Shown: piece after piece, positions 1 through 8,313 of the stretch | How positions within the stretch are numbered: the first letter of the stretch is position 1 | How the letters are laid out: the number at the start of each line of letters is the position of its first letter | Assembly: GCA_937858705.1 (NCBI GenBank) | Contig: CALLZM010000024.1 | Coordinates: 39,263 to 103,262 of the forward strand | From: an uncultured Candidatus Saccharibacteria bacterium | GTDB taxonomy: Bacteria > Patescibacteriota > Saccharimonadia > Saccharimonadales > Saccharimonadaceae | Direction of reading: 5' to 3' | DNA length: 64,000 bases | Made by a program: the position numbers and the translations under genes | Notes under the pieces: generated by a model | Databases searched by the model: none | The model's input: only the letters and a program-made list of their open reading frames with translations | What the model was told of the DNA's origin: nothing

Positions 1-1
1 A

Positions 2-694
2 CGAATTATCGATACCCGCTCGATGACGATCTCAGCGCCCATCATTAATGGCGTCTCAGAATTTAGCCAAAGCAGTCAAGGCATCTTAGCGTATACTTCA
101 GTTCGTGACGCAAAAACAAATCAACGAACAGTTGGCTACTATACAAAAGGAGCTGCCAAGCCGTACCCTATTCGAACGGTGTACGACGATGGTTCGAAAG
201 TGTTGAGAATACGAATTGGCGAATATGTGAGAAAACAGTACATTGCCTTGCAGTATGGTTCGACGGTTGAAGTTAATCTTGTAGCGTTGGGGACGAGCGA
301 CAGTACGCAAGCACTTACTCAGTCGAGTCTGGTGACTATTGCAGTGCCCGATACGACGAGTACGGTATCTTTTTCACCTGCGAATCGGTTTGTTCTCATG
401 GTGCATCAGGGAGGATTCATGACCTACGACCTCGAACTGGGGGCGCTTGCGAGCACACCTTTAAGAGGGCTCGACAAAACCTACCAGCTTGATTGGCTCG
501 ATGGAGCGATGCTATGGAGCGATCGAGGGGGTGAAATCGTGACTTATGAATTTGATGGCAATAATATCCAGGAGATAACGCCAGTTGCTACCGGTCAAGC
601 GGTAGTGTTATCGAACAACCAAAAGTCTCTCTATGGGTTTCGACAAGTTGATGGTGTTTTGCGACTTGTTCAAGTTAGCTTGATCGCCAGCTAA
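2..694 (+). CDS. C-terminal part of a beta-propeller-like protein (5' truncated by window)
   Basis: The frame is open from base 2, so the first ATG at 23 is probably internal and the gene begins before the window. The 230 visible residues are beta-rich, with short strands separated by polar turns (FSPANRFVLMV, MTYDLELGAL, LSNNQKSLYGFRQ) as in WD/YVTN-type propellers. No catalytic motif is visible. Similar propellers often sit at the C-terminus of PEGA-domain membrane proteins in CPR bacteria, but that part is not in the window, so this is only a suggestion. The stop overlaps the convergent sortase gene by 4 bp. Confidence 0.6.
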   Translation, partial: RIIDTRSMTISAPIINGVSEFSQSSQGILAYTSVRDAKTNQRTVGYYTKGAAKPYPIRTVYDDGSKVLRIRIGEYVRKQYIALQYGSTVEVNLVALGTSDSTQALTQSSLVTIAVPDTTSTVSFSPANRFVLMVHQGGFMTYDLELGALASTPLRGLDKTYQLDWLDGAMLWSDRGGEIVTYEFDGNNIQEITPVATGQAVVLSNNQKSLYGFRQVDGVLRLVQVSLIAS

Positions 695-1950
695 AAACCG
701 AGTGCTGACCCTATTTTTTCAAAGACAGTTTGCCCTTTTCCTGGCATTTCGGCTTCGGCCGTTTCTACGGGCTCAACTTCGCTCGGCTTTGCTTCGGCTG
801 GGCTGGGGCTGATTTGCTCAGCGGTAACGAGGAGTCGCTTATCGGCCGTACCGAGTGGCGTACAGGTGATAAGGGTGACTTCTGGTTTGTCGGTCTTGTA
901 AGTGAGCGAAGCGACATTATCTGGCATAACAATTCTTTTTTTGGTAACGGTGTAGGCATATCGAACACCTTCGTAGTTGATGAAGAAGGTATCTCCTACC
1001 GTAAGGCGATCGAGCCGCGCAAATACAAATTTATGCTCGCCAGTTTCGGTCCAGTCGTTACTTGAGTGCCCCGATAGAACGGTGTTGCCTACCTGCCCTG
1101 GCTTGCTGTTCGCTCCTGGTATGCCAAACCATGCCACTCCTTTTTCCATGGCTTTCATCTGTGAATCGTGATCTGGCTTAGTGTTCCAGACGACTGGCAC
1201 ATCGACGCCAATTTTCGGGATGATTAGTCGAGGGTCTGGGCCAACATCGATACTTTCGGTTGGGTCGACAATGAGATTCGTAGGGTCTGAGCCCGCAGGT
1301 TCGATATAGGCATGATATGCGGCGAGTGCGACCGAGTTGTATTGCAGCACGGCAAATACCAGCATGACCATGCATGCAGCAAAAATAGGTCTGAAGTGGC
1401 GGCTTTTGCGGACTTCGGTTGCTTTTTTTTGAACGGTCTGCCGGAGTTTTGAGCGCAAGTCCGTCAAAGCTTCTTCTGGCGTTTGTTCACTGGCTTTTTG
1501 CTCGTATTCTTTCAGTCTGGCATCTTTCTCACTGACGATCTGTTGAGCTTGCTGCATATGGCCAGCATAGTAACGATAAAAATACTGCTGGTAATAATTT
1601 TGCCAAGAACTATGATATTTTTTCCAGGCATCTGGATCGACTTGCGGCTGTTTGTCGCCAAGAGTTTTGTCATAGATGGCAGCTGCTTGTTGTTCTGGCT
1701 GGGGTGTGGGGGTGGACTGAGGTGGTGGTAGTGCGGAGCCGCTGGTTGTTGGGCCTTGGTTATCTGTTACTGCTGGTTGTGGCACGGGCATTTGGTGATG
1801 CGGGTCTTGGCTGTAGAGCTGATCGATGTGCCCTCTGGTCATATCGGCCACAGCCGCCTGCGAAACCGCATGCCGCTGGGCAGTCGAAACAGCACCCGCT
1901 GCGCGCGAGCGAGTATATGGATGAACTGAGGGGCGATTATTTGGCTGCAT
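691..1950 (-). CDS. Membrane-anchored sortase with long proline/glutamine-rich N-terminus
   Basis: 419 aa. Residues 1-185 form a Pro/Gln-rich and then helical, charged cytoplasmic-type region. A single membrane segment spans about 187-213, and the sortase fold starts near 240 (IPKIGVDVPVV). The catalytic triad is visible: His295 in LSGHS, Cys363 in TLITCTP and Arg372 in KRLLV. The family cleaves a sorting signal and transpeptidates surface proteins; the TLxTC form and N-terminal anchor resemble class D/E enzymes. The roughly 185-residue N-terminal extension is much longer than in typical sortases. Candidate substrates in this window (large secreted proteins) have no clear LPxTG motif. A TATACT box lies 22 nt upstream of the ATG, and no clear Shine-Dalgarno sequence is seen. 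Confidence 0.88.
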   Translation of the reverse strand: MQPNNRPSVHPYTRSRAAGAVSTAQRHAVSQAAVADMTRGHIDQLYSQDPHHQMPVPQPAVTDNQGPTTSGSALPPPQSTPTPQPEQQAAAIYDKTLGDKQPQVDPDAWKKYHSSWQNYYQQYFYRYYAGHMQQAQQIVSEKDARLKEYEQKASEQTPEEALTDLRSKLRQTVQKKATEVRKSRHFRPIFAACMVMLVFAVLQYNSVALAAYHAYIEPAGSDPTNLIVDPTESIDVGPDPRLIIPKIGVDVPVVWNTKPDHDSQMKAMEKGVAWFGIPGANSKPGQVGNTVLSGHSSNDWTETGEHKFVFARLDRLTVGDTFFINYEGVRYAYTVTKKRIVMPDNVASLTYKTDKPEVTLITCTPLGTADKRLLVTAEQISPSPAEAKPSEVEPVETAEAEMPGKGQTVFEKIGSALGF

Positions 1951-2336
1951 ACGAAATTTCTACTTATATCTAAGTATACAATATCTGGCGATTTTGCGAC
2001 AGCATAAGCAGTTTTTTACATGAACTCTATCGCCTAATGTGCGCCGTCGATAGAGATTGCCACCGTCAGCATGACGGCCAGAATACATATAAAAAGAGAC
2101 GCGGCCCAAGCTGTGCAGCAAGAGCGGCGCCTCTTATCTATCAATATGGCAAACTACTTATGAAAAATCAAGCATTCGCCGTCAAATCTGACGATTGCAA
2201 TAAGACCTCTCCATTTACCCAGATCACTTTTTTTAAGCGTGGATCGCTCACCGTTTCGCCTATGTGTAATTTGGGTTTTGCTGCGCGAAGCGATAGAAAA
2301 AGAGGGGTGATTTTTGTTTAATTTTGAATAAAACGC
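1951..2336. other. Intergenic region with two inverted repeats, no gene recognised
   Basis: No convincing coding sequence was found here. An 8-bp stem (2025-2032 with 2048-2055, CTCTATCG/CGATAGAG) is followed by a long imperfect palindrome at 2096-2133 that carries a T-tract on the minus-strand side. The region was inspected for RNase P, tmRNA and SRP RNA signature motifs and none was seen. It contains the divergent promoters of the sortase gene and the downstream zincin gene. Confidence 0.5.
2091..2135 (-). terminator. Possible intrinsic terminator or RNA hairpin
   Basis: An imperfect palindrome at 2096-2133 (left arm starts GAGACGCGG, right arm ends GGCGCCTC, with GCTG/CAGC near the loop) is followed on the minus strand by five T. 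It does not follow any recognised gene on that strand, so it may end an unannotated RNA transcribed from the 2140-2330 interval. Confidence 0.35.
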
Positions 2337-2365
2337 TTGCGTTTTACAGCATTTTATGCTACAAT
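2337..2365 (+). promoter_or_regulatory. Sigma70-type promoter, TTGCGT-17-TACAAT
   Basis: The -35 TTGCGT is at 2337-2342 and the -10 TACAAT at 2360-2365, with a 17-bp spacer and an upstream TGC (extended -10). It lies over the most upstream in-frame TTG codon, so that codon cannot be the start of the following gene. Confidence 0.7.
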
Positions 2366-2375
2366 AAGTCTTATA

Positions 2376-3593
2376 GTGGAACGACCGGAATCTACATCTG
2401 TACTAGGCCAAATGCATGTTCGTGGTCAATACGAAAGACTGCCGACAGATACGGCTCATCTTGCATCTGAGCTATCAGCTCCCCAAGATGTTGCTCGGCT
2501 CGCACGAGATTTTGACGATGGCGTTACGCCACTGCGTGATGTGGGCAGGATGTTCACGGCACAGCGGACGGCAATCCTTGAGGCGTATCAAGCCGGTACT
2601 GTTGGTGATATTGCCACTACTTATCCAGAGATACTTTCTAGGCCTGTACAAAACCTACACGAACGAGTTGCGTCAGGACCTCAAGACCAGCCGATCGGCC
2701 ATAACTTCTTTGTAAACGCTACTGGCTTTCTTGACGCTCGCTTGCCTTGGGCAAGACAATTTGATGAACTATTGCGTCGTCGCACAGGTGCTTCAATATA
2801 TGACATAGCCGGGTCAAATGACAGCGTAGGCAAAGACCGCCTTTTGGCTGCCATTACTGAAAACCCAGACACAGAACTCATGACAACGCTTGCTGTGTAT
2901 TTGGCTGGCCGCTCTCTTGAGGGCGAAAAATACCTGAAGCAACAGTATGGTGAAGTATTAGAGCGTGCCAAAGGTAATGTTTACGCGACCACGCAAAGAA
3001 TTGGCGCAACAACCGGTCTCGGCATTGATATGCTGGAGCGTGCAGCAGGACAGCTACAACGATCAACCTTCGGCAGTTTTGACCACTTGGAAGGCTTGGT
3101 AACTTCAGACAATAGCGGTGCTGCTGGTGATTATCGAATAGGCTCATTGCGCGTAGAAGTACAATTTGACGGTAGTGTTCGCTCGGCAAGATTACGCAGC
3201 GGTTCAGACGCTTATCATGTCGTAGCACATGAGTTGCATCATGCTGGTTCGGCTCAGACGCAAGAAAATTATCGTTGTGGGCTTCAGATAAATGGCGAGG
3301 GGCTAGAAGCAAACGAGGGCATGACGGAATACCTTGCGCAACTATCGGTTGGTAGCCCTGGTATTGAGCGACTGGCAGACGGCAGCATGCGCATTCGACA
3401 AGATGTGCCGTATAGAGTGCCTGTGTTTGCCGTGCTTGCGCTTCATGAGCAATTCAAAGCTGGCAAGAATAATCACTTTGCTGTACTCTTTAACGCCTAC
3501 CATGGAGATGTGCGCGGGCAAGCGCAACTTGAACAAGCTCTCGACGCCTTTTACAGACATGATGTTGCCATATCTGGTCAATTAAGTAGATAG
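2376..3593 (+). CDS. Putative HEXXH zinc metallopeptidase, cytoplasmic
   Basis: The protein is about 405 aa from GTG 2376, or 393 aa from ATG 2412. The GTG lies 10 nt after the -10 box, as in two other genes here, while the ATG has no obvious Shine-Dalgarno, so the start is uncertain. A HELHH motif near residue 285 (AHELHHAG), followed about 25 residues later by EGMTEYLA, is arranged as in gluzincins: two His ligands, catalytic Glu, and a downstream Glu as likely third ligand. No signal peptide or membrane segment is seen, so it probably acts in the cytoplasm. The rest is helical and not recognised. A monocistronic unit; the specific family is unknown. Confidence 0.6.
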   Translation: MERPESTSVLGQMHVRGQYERLPTDTAHLASELSAPQDVARLARDFDDGVTPLRDVGRMFTAQRTAILEAYQAGTVGDIATTYPEILSRPVQNLHERVASGPQDQPIGHNFFVNATGFLDARLPWARQFDELLRRRTGASIYDIAGSNDSVGKDRLLAAITENPDTELMTTLAVYLAGRSLEGEKYLKQQYGEVLERAKGNVYATTQRIGATTGLGIDMLERAAGQLQRSTFGSFDHLEGLVTSDNSGAAGDYRIGSLRVEVQFDGSVRSARLRSGSDAYHVVAHELHHAGSAQTQENYRCGLQINGEGLEANEGMTEYLAQLSVGSPGIERLADGSMRIRQDVPYRVPVFAVLALHEQFKAGKNNHFAVLFNAYHGDVRGQAQLEQALDAFYRHDVAISGQLSR

Positions 3594-3681
3594 CTGCTCC
3601 AAAAAATTAAAACAAATTTTTTTCTTTGGGCGAGCAACGCCCGCGCCTTGTATTCTTTAGTATTTTTTCGCAAAACGCTAG

Positions 3682-3703
3682 AAAAAACCGCCCCAGAGGG
3701 CGG
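3682..3703 (-). terminator. Intrinsic terminator after tRNA-Leu
   Basis: On the minus strand a CCGCCC/GGGCGG stem (3688-3703, 4-nt loop) is followed by six T (3682-3687). It lies 24 nt past the 3' end of tRNA-Leu and ends that transcript. Confidence 0.75.
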
Positions 3704-3726
3704 CAATTTCCCGAAAAGTTCGTTTT

Positions 3727-3814
3727 TGGTACCGCGAGCCGGACTTGAACCGGCACGAGCGTAATGCTCAAGGGATTTTGAGTCCCTCATGTCTACCAAT
3801 TCCATCACCGCGGC
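3727..3814 (-). tRNA. tRNA-Leu (anticodon CAA), CCA encoded
   Basis: The acceptor stem GCCGCGG pairs with the 3' strand with G-U closing pairs. The anticodon loop CTCAAAA gives CAA, there is a long variable arm as expected for a class II tRNA, and a GGTTCAAGTCC T-arm. The 3' CCA is encoded in the DNA. An extended -10 (TGC-TATAAT, 3836-3841 complement) lies 21 bp upstream. Confidence 0.93.
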
Positions 3815-3902
3815 ATAGGTATTTGTGCAAGATGTATTATAGCATAGAGTCACGAAGTGATATATATTTTGAGCGGCAATATGGGGTGAACGGGTATCGA
3901 AA

Positions 3903-3932
3903 TTGACAAATACCCATGAAGTATGATATAAT
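3903..3932 (+). promoter_or_regulatory. Consensus promoter TTGACA-18-TATAAT, leaderless type
   Basis: TTGACA is at 3903-3908 and TATAAT at 3927-3932, with an 18-bp spacer and a TGA extended -10. The ATG at 3939 begins 6 nt after the -10, so the transcript would start at or next to the start codon. The 3' half of this promoter is almost identical to the one at 40786-40815. Confidence 0.8.
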
Positions 3933-4016
3933 GAAAAGATGAGTCAGGAATCTTTGAGGGGGCGTGAACTTGATCGCTCACCATCCCCTATCGAGTAGCT
4001 GGTTAAGAATGGGTTT

Positions 4017-4661
4017 ATGGATGAGTTGGGTAATTTGACCGATGAAGCGAAGTTGGCAATTCGTCGTGCAGGTAAGAACCTCGAGATATATACCTTGGGA
4101 GGCTTGGTGTTTCGCGAAGAAGAGAACAGTTATCTCCGCCGCTATGATGGTCCTTGGATCTCAAATAAGAAGTTAACTTTCTTTGACAACTCCACTCTCG
4201 TTGCTATAGTTGGACAGTGGCGAGGCGAGATCGAGGCGGCAAAGGACGGTGAGCAAACCTTACCAGGGCGCTATGGTTTGCACCGCATTATTGCACTGGG
4301 CACAGGAGCTGTTATTTGTGGATTGGCGGGGGCTAATTCTCATTTGGCGAGCGGCGGTAGTATTTGGCCGGCACTTGTTACGGGGACGGCGGGAGTTCTG
4401 GGCGGGATGCTTATTGAAGAGCAGGCTCGCCCATCGCATATCCGAGATCCTGCCTTGTGGGCCAAGGAACAAGCTGTTATGGTGTATGAGTTGGCGAAGT
4501 GCAATGTATTGAGTGAGTTGAGTGTGGGTAGCATCTGCAACCCCAATAGGTCAATCACTCCAGTGACAGAATCTGACTATAAGGTTCAACCCCGAATCGG
4601 GGAAGGAACTGCCTTCGGGGGGACCAATAAACGAATACTCTGCAGAGAAGCTTGGGGTTGA
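4017..4661 (+). CDS. 5' fragment of the broken gene (hypothetical protein)
   Basis: 214 aa if translated alone from ATG 4017, which has no Shine-Dalgarno sequence and no promoter of its own. It contains a possible hydrophobic hairpin around residues 90-135 (two glycine-rich stretches), followed by a helix. The final residues after about 192 are probably read in the wrong frame. See the pseudogene entry for the proposed reconstruction. No family recognised. Confidence 0.45.
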   Translation: MDELGNLTDEAKLAIRRAGKNLEIYTLGGLVFREEENSYLRRYDGPWISNKKLTFFDNSTLVAIVGQWRGEIEAAKDGEQTLPGRYGLHRIIALGTGAVICGLAGANSHLASGGSIWPALVTGTAGVLGGMLIEEQARPSHIRDPALWAKEQAVMVYELAKCNVLSELSVGSICNPNRSITPVTESDYKVQPRIGEGTAFGGTNKRILCREAWG

Positions 4662-4662
4662 A

Positions 4663-5466
4663 TTGGGCTTGAGTGAGTATGGCCGTTTTTCTAATTTGGT
4701 TACGATGTTGTCTCTGTCTGTAGGTCCGCATGAGATGTGGGAGCCATTGCGTGATCTGCTACATGCTCGTGAACAGGCAAAACAAGAAGAAGATGAACTA
4801 AACAAGCACATGCATGCAGCAGAAACTCGGAAAAATATGGGTGCGGACAATGAGGGTGTTTCTATATTACTCGGCGCAACTGTTGACGACTCAAATGGCA
4901 TGACTCAGCAGCAAGAGGGCCCGTTCGTACATGGTCCTGATCCTCACGACTATAAGTTTCTAGGAAAAATAGCAAGATCTTTGAGATTTTCGAAACAACA
5001 TGGCGTAAAAAATGATGGGCTATCTCATGGGTTGGTGGATGAATCTGTGCCTAACTCACTTCAAGCAATAGAGCAGAAATATCAGCAGGCTTGGATTGAT
5101 TTTATTGATACGATTGCTCCTATCTATAATCAACATAAGGTAGACAGCGAGCAATCTGCACTGGCTAAAAGATGGGCTAAGATCGAAGCGGAGCTCGTGA
5201 GAGTCGAGGAGGACGAGCTTTATACTGGTGCTTTTCTCGACAGTCTACGAGAGGCTCTTGGCAAGCACTCAGAACCGAGTGAAGAAATACTAAGTACAGC
5301 AGAAAGTGCCATTCGTTTTATCGGAGCAATTCCTGAAATGCTTCCAGGTAGCGGTGTGTATGAGATTTATGCGGCGTTTCATGATAAATACAAAAATATC
5401 GGCATAGCTACTTTAGGTGATTTCCAGAAAAAACACCCCACGATTGATGTAAATATTCCATCGTGA
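4663..5466 (+). CDS. 3' fragment of the broken gene (hypothetical protein)
   Basis: 267 aa from a TTG at 4663. The frame is actually open back to 4567 without a good start codon, which argues that this is the continuation of the upstream frame and not a separate gene. The product is charged and mostly helical (DLLHAREQAKQEEDELNKH), with no catalytic motif and no membrane segment. The stop lies one base before the convergent stop of the next gene. Confidence 0.45.
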   Translation: MGLSEYGRFSNLVTMLSLSVGPHEMWEPLRDLLHAREQAKQEEDELNKHMHAAETRKNMGADNEGVSILLGATVDDSNGMTQQQEGPFVHGPDPHDYKFLGKIARSLRFSKQHGVKNDGLSHGLVDESVPNSLQAIEQKYQQAWIDFIDTIAPIYNQHKVDSEQSALAKRWAKIEAELVRVEEDELYTGAFLDSLREALGKHSEPSEEILSTAESAIRFIGAIPEMLPGSGVYEIYAAFHDKYKNIGIATLGDFQKKHPTIDVNIPS

Positions 5467-5467
5467 C

Positions 5468-6265
5468 CTATTGCGAATCAGTGAGGCTTGTCGCAATAGC
5501 CTCCAATTTTTGACTAGGTGACCAAAGAAGATAGCTCGCGATGCGAGTAGCGGTGTCGCCTCGCCAAATACGCATAGGATTATCCCAGGCTTGAGTAACT
5601 ACCTGTCCATTATCGGCAATGATGATGTGGTCTTGGTGGAGTGTGACGATGGTGACGGGATATGAAATGGTGAATTTGTGCAGTGCTTCGACAAGTTGCA
5701 GCAACTGCATGCTAAATACCAGAATCTTTGGGTAGTAGACTGCTTGAAACAGCTTTTGCACTTGTGCAAAGCTAGCGACTAGTACGGTTTGTTCTCGCTC
5801 GACGATGGCTTTGGTATCGTTCTTGATGAGATCGATGGCATCGCGAGTCATAACCACCAACGCATCCGACTTTTGAAGAACGGTTTCGTAGCATATAGCA
5901 GTCTGGCTATTCCTGCCAGCATCGCCGATGAACAGCGAGGTATCTGCCCAGGCAAGGCTCGCCAGCATATCGTTTGTCGCCTCGCTTGAAACGCCGCCGC
6001 TCTGCGTGCTGGCAACATACAGAGTGTTGGGGATGGTTTTTGGAATAATGGGCTTTAGGGCTGAAGGCAATACGACACGAATTGCACCGACACCAAGCTC
6101 GCTGGCTATGCTATATGCTTCGGCGACCCCTGCGAAGCCGAGTTTGTTGCCGCCGATGATAGCAAGGTTACCAGCTTGGTCACGGCGCTCTGGTTTATTC
6201 CATAGCATAGCGGGAAAGAGTGGTTGATTGGGCTGTTGCTTTTGCCAATAGGGGTAATCTTGCAT
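5468..6265 (-). CDS. NnrD/YjeF C-terminal-like ribokinase-fold protein
   Basis: 265 aa. The N-terminal part (GNLAIIGGNKLGFAGVAEA, then SIASELGVGAIRVVLP) matches the start of ADP-dependent NAD(P)H-hydrate dehydratases, which repair hydrated NAD(P)H. FIGDAGRNSQT occupies the position of the family's GxGxGR-x-T nucleotide-site segment. The C-terminal GTGD-like catalytic motif is not obvious (closest is WRGDTATRIA), so activity may be altered. Expression probably starts from TATAGT 8 nt upstream of the ATG. The stop abuts the convergent broken gene. Confidence 0.5.
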   Translation of the reverse strand: MQDYPYWQKQQPNQPLFPAMLWNKPERRDQAGNLAIIGGNKLGFAGVAEAYSIASELGVGAIRVVLPSALKPIIPKTIPNTLYVASTQSGGVSSEATNDMLASLAWADTSLFIGDAGRNSQTAICYETVLQKSDALVVMTRDAIDLIKNDTKAIVEREQTVLVASFAQVQKLFQAVYYPKILVFSMQLLQLVEALHKFTISYPVTIVTLHQDHIIIADNGQVVTQAWDNPMRIWRGDTATRIASYLLWSPSQKLEAIATSLTDSQ

Positions 6266-6285
6266 ATGACTCTACTATAAAAGAA

Positions 6286-7071
6286 TTATGGTTTTTTCTC
6301 AAGGATCGATGGTACAACTTGGTCGAGTACTAGCCCTTCCCTGTCGAGATATGTTGCGAGCCGTTTGCCAACGAAACGAAAATGCCATGATTCGTGCGAT
6401 ACTCCTGTGATGGCGACTTTATCTTCTGGGTATCGTACAATAAATCCGTATTGCGGGGCGTGTGTGGCTAGCCACTGGGCGGTAGGTTCACCAAGGTTAC
6501 AGTTGGAAAAATTTGCTTTGCAAGCTGGCGTGTAGCTTGATAAATCGACGGCTAGTCCAAGCTGATGTTCGCTATGACCTGGTGTGGCGATAAATTCGTT
6601 GGCCCAGGCGGCGCCATATTCGGCTACGGACGATTCTAGTAGTTCTTGCTGGTCACTACTGGAACGAAAACTACTCGTGACGATAATGGGATATCCGGCT
6701 TTTTCGGCAGCATGTGCGAGCTCGGCAAGCTGCTTGTTGGCGGCCGTTTGTAAGCGGTTATCGATGATCCAATCTCCGTACGGAATACTGAGCGTTTCGA
6801 GACTTTTTGGGGTAAATCCTATGTCTATCGGTGCTGTTTTGGAGACCAATTGCCATTGACCGCCATTTTCAAGCCATCGCCAAGTTGGTACTACTAGGCC
6901 ATATCGAGCGTCTTCTGGATGAACGATTGTAGCATATGGCAGTGGTTGATTAGCCATATCTTGATAGTGTTTGTCGATAGTATCGCCAAGAGTGCCCAAT
7001 GCGCCAACAAACCAGCAAACAAACACTGCATAGCTTGCTAGTGCTACCGCTATCGCCAATCTCACCTTCAT
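6286..7071 (-). CDS. VanY-family D-alanyl-D-alanine carboxypeptidase
   Basis: 261 aa from ATG 7071 (MKVRLAIAVALASY), chosen because TATACT (7078-7083 complement) ends 6 nt upstream; a more distal start at 7089 would lie over the promoter. An N-terminal hydrophobic segment (signal anchor) exports the domain. The motifs SSFRSSSDQ, GHSEHQLGLAVDLS and ESWHFRFVG carry the zinc ligands and catalytic residues of peptidase family M15B. The family trims the terminal D-Ala of peptidoglycan peptides. A second paralogue lies 1.2 kb away beyond capA, and the gene is divergent from capA with a 45-bp shared promoter region. Confidence 0.88.
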   Translation of the reverse strand: MKVRLAIAVALASYAVFVCWFVGALGTLGDTIDKHYQDMANQPLPYATIVHPEDARYGLVVPTWRWLENGGQWQLVSKTAPIDIGFTPKSLETLSIPYGDWIIDNRLQTAANKQLAELAHAAEKAGYPIIVTSSFRSSSDQQELLESSVAEYGAAWANEFIATPGHSEHQLGLAVDLSSYTPACKANFSNCNLGEPTAQWLATHAPQYGFIVRYPEDKVAITGVSHESWHFRFVGKRLATYLDREGLVLDQVVPSILEKKP

Positions 7072-7116
7072 GACAATAGTATATACCACTTACGGCAATT
7101 TTGTTACACTAATGAT

Positions 7117-8313
7117 ATGAAGCTTCGTAGGAATAGTCGAGGTATGCGGTGGCTTATCATCGTGCTTGTTTTGGCTGCCGCGATAGTGGTGACTTATAGT
7201 GTGCTGAGTAAGCAAAACTCTCGTACGCCTGAGGAAAAAACTGACCAGCAAGCAAATATACCAAAAGAACATGAACCCCAGTCTGAGCCGTCACTACAGT
7301 TTGCGGCCATGGGTGATATGCTAGCGCATGATTCGGTGGTCAACCAAGCAAAAACTGCCAGCAGCTATGATTTTTTGCCGTACTTTGCCAGCATTCGGCA
7401 ATTATATAAAGACAGCGAGGTTGTATTTTGCAATCCTGAAACACCAGCGGCAGGATCTGAATTTGGCATAAGCGGCTATCCGACATTCAATGCTCCGCTA
7501 GAGTTTTCGCGCGACCTGAGTGAAGCTGGCTGCAATCTTATAAATTTTGCCAATAATCACATTGCTGATAAGGGCGCCGCTGCCCTTAAAGCGACGCTCG
7601 ACGCCTGGGATAAGTTGCAACCACTTGCTATAACAGGGGCAAATCGCACGCAGGCCGAGCAAAATACTGTTCGTTATTTCGAAAAAAATGGGCTCAAAGT
7701 AGCATTTGTGGCGTTCGCCGATTTTAGCAATGCTCCCTTGCCGCATTCTTATAGCGTCAATTTGTATCATGACGAAACGGTGGTGACGCAATTGCTCACG
7801 GAAGCTCGTAAAAATGCCGACGCTGTGGTAGTGTCGGCGCACTGGGGTACTGAAGATTCGCATGAGGTCAATCAAGACCAGAAAGAGGCGGCTCGTTTGT
7901 TTTCTCGCCTGGGAGCCGATGTTGTCATCGGTACTGGTCCGCATGTATTGCAGGGCACGGAGATGATCACTCGTGATGATGGGCAGTCGACTTTGGTGTG
8001 GTATTCGATTGGCAATATGCTTTCGAGCCAATTGCAAGTCGATCAGCTAACAGGTGGTATCGCCAAGTTTACGCTCACGAAAAAAGAAGGAAAAATGACC
8101 ATCTCGGATATCGTTTTTGAGCCAACACTCATGAGCTATGAATGGTCGGCGGCCGATAAAGCAGCCGATAGATTAGATAAACGGTCCAATCTCAAGCTAC
8201 AACCACTGCGAACTGCAAAGGAAGAAGCAGTACTCTTTGGCGTGACAGTTGAAGAGCGATATAGCAAAGTACGCCAGTGGCTTGGTGGTTCTGCTGGGGT
8301 CAAGATTCTTTAG
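7117..8313 (+). CDS. capA: CapA-family (poly-gamma-glutamate capsule type) metallophosphatase-like protein
   Basis: 398 aa. An N-terminal membrane anchor (about 8-30) is followed by a Ser/Glu/Gln linker and a CapA domain starting at FAAMGDMLAHDSV. Typical motifs are NPETP, NFANNHIADKG, VSAHWGTEDSHE and IGTGPHVLQG, which are the metal ligands of the calcineurin-like fold of PGA_cap proteins. The family is linked to extracellular poly-gamma-glutamate or cell-envelope polymer handling; the exact substrate is unknown. It is flanked by two VanY paralogues and overlaps the second by 14 bp at the 3' ends. The gene symbol denotes the family only. Confidence 0.85.
   Translation: MKLRRNSRGMRWLIIVLVLAAAIVVTYSVLSKQNSRTPEEKTDQQANIPKEHEPQSEPSLQFAAMGDMLAHDSVVNQAKTASSYDFLPYFASIRQLYKDSEVVFCNPETPAAGSEFGISGYPTFNAPLEFSRDLSEAGCNLINFANNHIADKGAAALKATLDAWDKLQPLAITGANRTQAEQNTVRYFEKNGLKVAFVAFADFSNAPLPHSYSVNLYHDETVVTQLLTEARKNADAVVVSAHWGTEDSHEVNQDQKEAARLFSRLGADVVIGTGPHVLQGTEMITRDDGQSTLVWYSIGNMLSSQLQVDQLTGGIAKFTLTKKEGKMTISDIVFEPTLMSYEWSAADKAADRLDKRSNLKLQPLRTAKEEAVLFGVTVEERYSKVRQWLGGSAGVKIL

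Larger units (their letters stand above)
3939..5466 (+). pseudogene. Broken gene of unknown function: in-frame TAG plus a frameshift
   Basis: An ATG 6 nt after a consensus promoter opens a 19-codon frame (starts MSQESLRG) that ends at TAG 3996-3998. The same frame then continues uninterrupted to 4661. Its last about 23 codons look out of frame, whereas the +1 frame is open from 4567 and reads naturally (PESGKELPSGGP, INEYSAEKLGVELG) into the 3' half ending at 5466. The natural join is at the CCCC run 4590-4593. The reconstructed product is about 500 aa: a mid-part with two hydrophobic stretches (ALGTGAVICGLAG and ALVTGTAGVLGGML), then a charged helical region. The family is not recognised. 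It may be true decay, a sequencing/assembly error, or programmed +1 frameshifting. Confidence 0.6.

Noticed and set aside
2337..2375. TTG at 2337 as start of the zincin gene
   Set aside because: This codon is the -35 box of the promoter, upstream of any possible transcript.
3578..3853. 91-codon minus-strand frame across the tRNA-Leu
   Set aside because: It is the translation of a tRNA gene (the typical VMELVDMRDSK pattern), not a protein.
3939..4016. TAG readthrough as evidence of a recoded genetic code
   Set aside because: TAG and TGA both end many well-conserved genes here (atpD ends in TAG, atpF in TGA), and the tRNA-Trp has anticodon CCA, so a standard code is used.
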